Source: Chrysogorgia sp. JL179-B06 (lineage: Eukaryota; Cnidaria; Anthozoa; Scleralcyonacea; Chrysogorgiidae). Taken from it: a DNA stretch of 64,000 bases. The stretch's first letter is position 1, and each line of letters opens with the position of its first letter. Of this stretch, positions 63,109 through 64,000 are shown piece by piece. The stretch is taken from assembly GCA_035772405.1 (NCBI GenBank), contig JAYKKM010000343.1:480001-544000 (forward strand), given 5' to 3'. The position numbers and the translations under genes are program-made. The notes beneath the pieces were generated by a model. That model was not told the origin of the DNA. It saw only the letters and a program-made list of their open reading frames with translations, and searched no databases.

Positions 63109-63525
63109 ATGGCTAGTGTGATAGCGGGTGGTTTGTTCAACGCTATAGCATTCGCAGGAGCTGGATTTATATTCAGCAAGCTAAACCATACCGGCTACGA
63201 GACAGAGATAAAGAGACACAACAAAGCATTGGAGAGTCTCGCAAGAGCGAAAGAAAAGTTCTACGAGAATGAGATTCGTCAGAGAGACAAAATCCAGGAA
63301 TTAAGACAACAGTTGTCAGATGCTAACGCAGACATAAACGACACGAACCACGCTTTGGATCAACTAAGACAAGTACTGACTATACAGTATGATGGGAAGA
63401 CGTTTAGTAAAGAGCCTGAGTTGTCAAACTATTACAAACCTTCAGATGAGATGAAAGAGTATCAAATGGTATTCGTCGGAGTTGTTGGGCTACCTTTAGG
63501 TTACTTAATATATAGAGTATTATAG
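63109..63525 (+). CDS. 138-aa coiled-coil membrane protein
   Basis: N-terminal hydrophobic segment 'AGGLFNAIAFAGAGFIFSKL', long coiled coil (about 35-90, 'QRDKIQELRQQLSDANADIN') and a C-terminal hydrophobic segment 'MVFVGVVGLPLGYLIYRVL'. The ATG at 63109 is preceded by ACGTAATACATA. Both ends could be membrane-anchored, with the coil bridging. Function unknown. Confidence 0.6.
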   Translation: MASVIAGGLFNAIAFAGAGFIFSKLNHTGYETEIKRHNKALESLARAKEKFYENEIRQRDKIQELRQQLSDANADINDTNHALDQLRQVLTIQYDGKTFSKEPELSNYYKPSDEMKEYQMVFVGVVGLPLGYLIYRVL

Positions 63526-63527
63526 AA

Positions 63528-63749
63528 ATGAGCGCTAAAACCTTGAAGGAGATGGCTATGGAATTTGATAAAAAGCGTAACTTGACAGAGGTACTCTTTT
63601 ATCAAACTGGTCAGATAGAAGAGTTGGAACAACTACTATCAGACGCTCTAAAACAGGTCGCAACAATAAAATGTGAGTGGGAGACACTAACCGACAATCA
63701 CAAAGTTACTACACTACAGTCTAAAGGTATATATAGTATAGTAACTTAG
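63528..63749 (+). CDS. 73-aa coiled-coil protein
   Basis: 'QTGQIEELEQLLSDALKQVA' forms a short heptad region. ATG follows the preceding stop by 2 bases and its own stop touches the next ATG (TAG-ATG), so the run is polycistronic or uses start-proximal promoters. Confidence 0.5.
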   Translation: MSAKTLKEMAMEFDKKRNLTEVLFYQTGQIEELEQLLSDALKQVATIKCEWETLTDNHKVTTLQSKGIYSIVT

Positions 63750-64000
63750 ATGATTGACGAACGTACAATGAGAATGTTCTATGCTGGTTATACATTGGAT
63801 GAGATTGCATCAAAAAAGTGGGGTGGTACTACATTAGGGTACACATTGGACGAGATCAAGAATGGAAGTAAGGACGCAAGACCAAAAAAGTGGTACGACA
63901 CCACATATTGTTACAAGTGTAGTAACCACAGAACCCAAATCGAAGATGGTGTATTTAGTTGTAACAAGTGTGGAGAGACTACCTACGGACGCGTGAGGAA
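63750..64000 (+). CDS. Zinc-ribbon protein, truncated by the window end
   Basis: Open from the ATG at 63750 to the last base. An internal repeat 'YTLDEI' occurs twice (residues about 15-20 and 33-38). A Cys4 ribbon follows ('CYKCSNHRT' and 'CNKCGETTYG'). Possibly a transcription-related zinc ribbon. Confidence 0.5.
   Translation, partial: MIDERTMRMFYAGYTLDEIASKKWGGTTLGYTLDEIKNGSKDARPKKWYDTTYCYKCSNHRTQIEDGVFSCNKCGETTYGRVR

Larger units (their letters stand above)
51650..64000. mobile_element. Polinton-type element 2 (distinct lineage), right end outside window
   Basis: Carries a packaging ATPase, capsid-sized protein, penton-like protein and chromodomain DDE integrase in one block, plus virion-like and accessory genes, all closely packed with overlapping or near-touching ends. 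The left end is placed at AGTAGT (51650), where retrotransposon sequence stops. It differs from Polinton 1 in every shared gene. No PolB or protease is seen before 64000. The termini and target duplication remain unproven. Confidence 0.75.

Overview
The window is animal genomic DNA, most likely from a cnidarian and probably an anthozoan. This is an inference from its repeats: CR1/L2-type retrotransposons with the 'FDLTIHMDVASNPGPE' signature, a BEL/Pao element, tRNA-derived SINE-like copies, dense foldback MITEs, GT-AG introns, and two different Maverick/Polinton-type (adintovirus-like) integrated DNA viruses. I recognise no ordinary single-copy host gene. The nearest is a multi-exon minus-strand gene or pseudogene of an unknown, repeat-associated family at about 7.5-17.0 kb.

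Layout. 0-7.3 kb: tandem and inverted repeats, TTAA-flanked MITEs, tRNA-like copies, a long (TA)n tract. 7.5-17.0 kb: minus-strand exons, one split by a 7.1-kb CACTG-ended transposon (9213-16287) that itself carries nested repeats. 17569-32098: Polinton 1, complete at both ends (imperfect TIRs, 6-bp TSD TATGTC) but decayed. It holds a GRF zinc-finger gene, a possible Bcl-2-like gene, packaging ATPase, two conserved small genes, protease, major capsid, pVI-like core protein, penton, chromodomain integrase and PolB. Most core genes carry stops or frameshifts, and a roughly 1-kb MULE-like MITE splits PolB. 32.1-36.4 kb: gene-poor, with foldback MITEs. 36.4-40.3 kb: a nearly intact CR1-like element. 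41.0-50.5 kb: a second CR1-like element, interrupted by a BEL/Pao retrotransposon (43860-48779, TSD AACAC) inserted into its endonuclease domain. 50.6-50.85 kb: GATA microsatellite. 51.2-51.6 kb: fragment of another retrotransposon.

51650 to the window end: Polinton-type element 2, of a clearly different lineage and much better preserved. Minus-strand genes from 51.8 to 58.3 kb encode a coiled-coil protein, small proteins, packaging ATPase, a divergent capsid-sized protein, a membrane protein, chromodomain integrase and a penton-like protein. Plus-strand genes from 58.35 kb onward encode a 540-aa tail-anchored protein, a fibre/spike-like protein, a two-TM protein, a BRO-N/VRR-NUC/C2H2 fusion, and a tightly packed run of small membrane, coiled-coil and zinc-ribbon proteins cut off at 64000. 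Visible lesions are few: a TAG and lost start at the penton 5' end, a one-base frame change in integrase, a TAG in the spike gene, and one small gene without ATG. No PolB or protease is visible, and the right terminus lies outside the window.

In both viral elements the ATPase, capsid, penton and protease (where present) would act in virion assembly, and the integrase (with PolB in element 1) in genome insertion and replication. Element 2 is the best candidate for an under-described system. It combines an unusual gene set, a 17-bp motif repeated next to start codons, a 15-bp-arm palindrome between its structural and BRO blocks, and a palindromic putative terminus.
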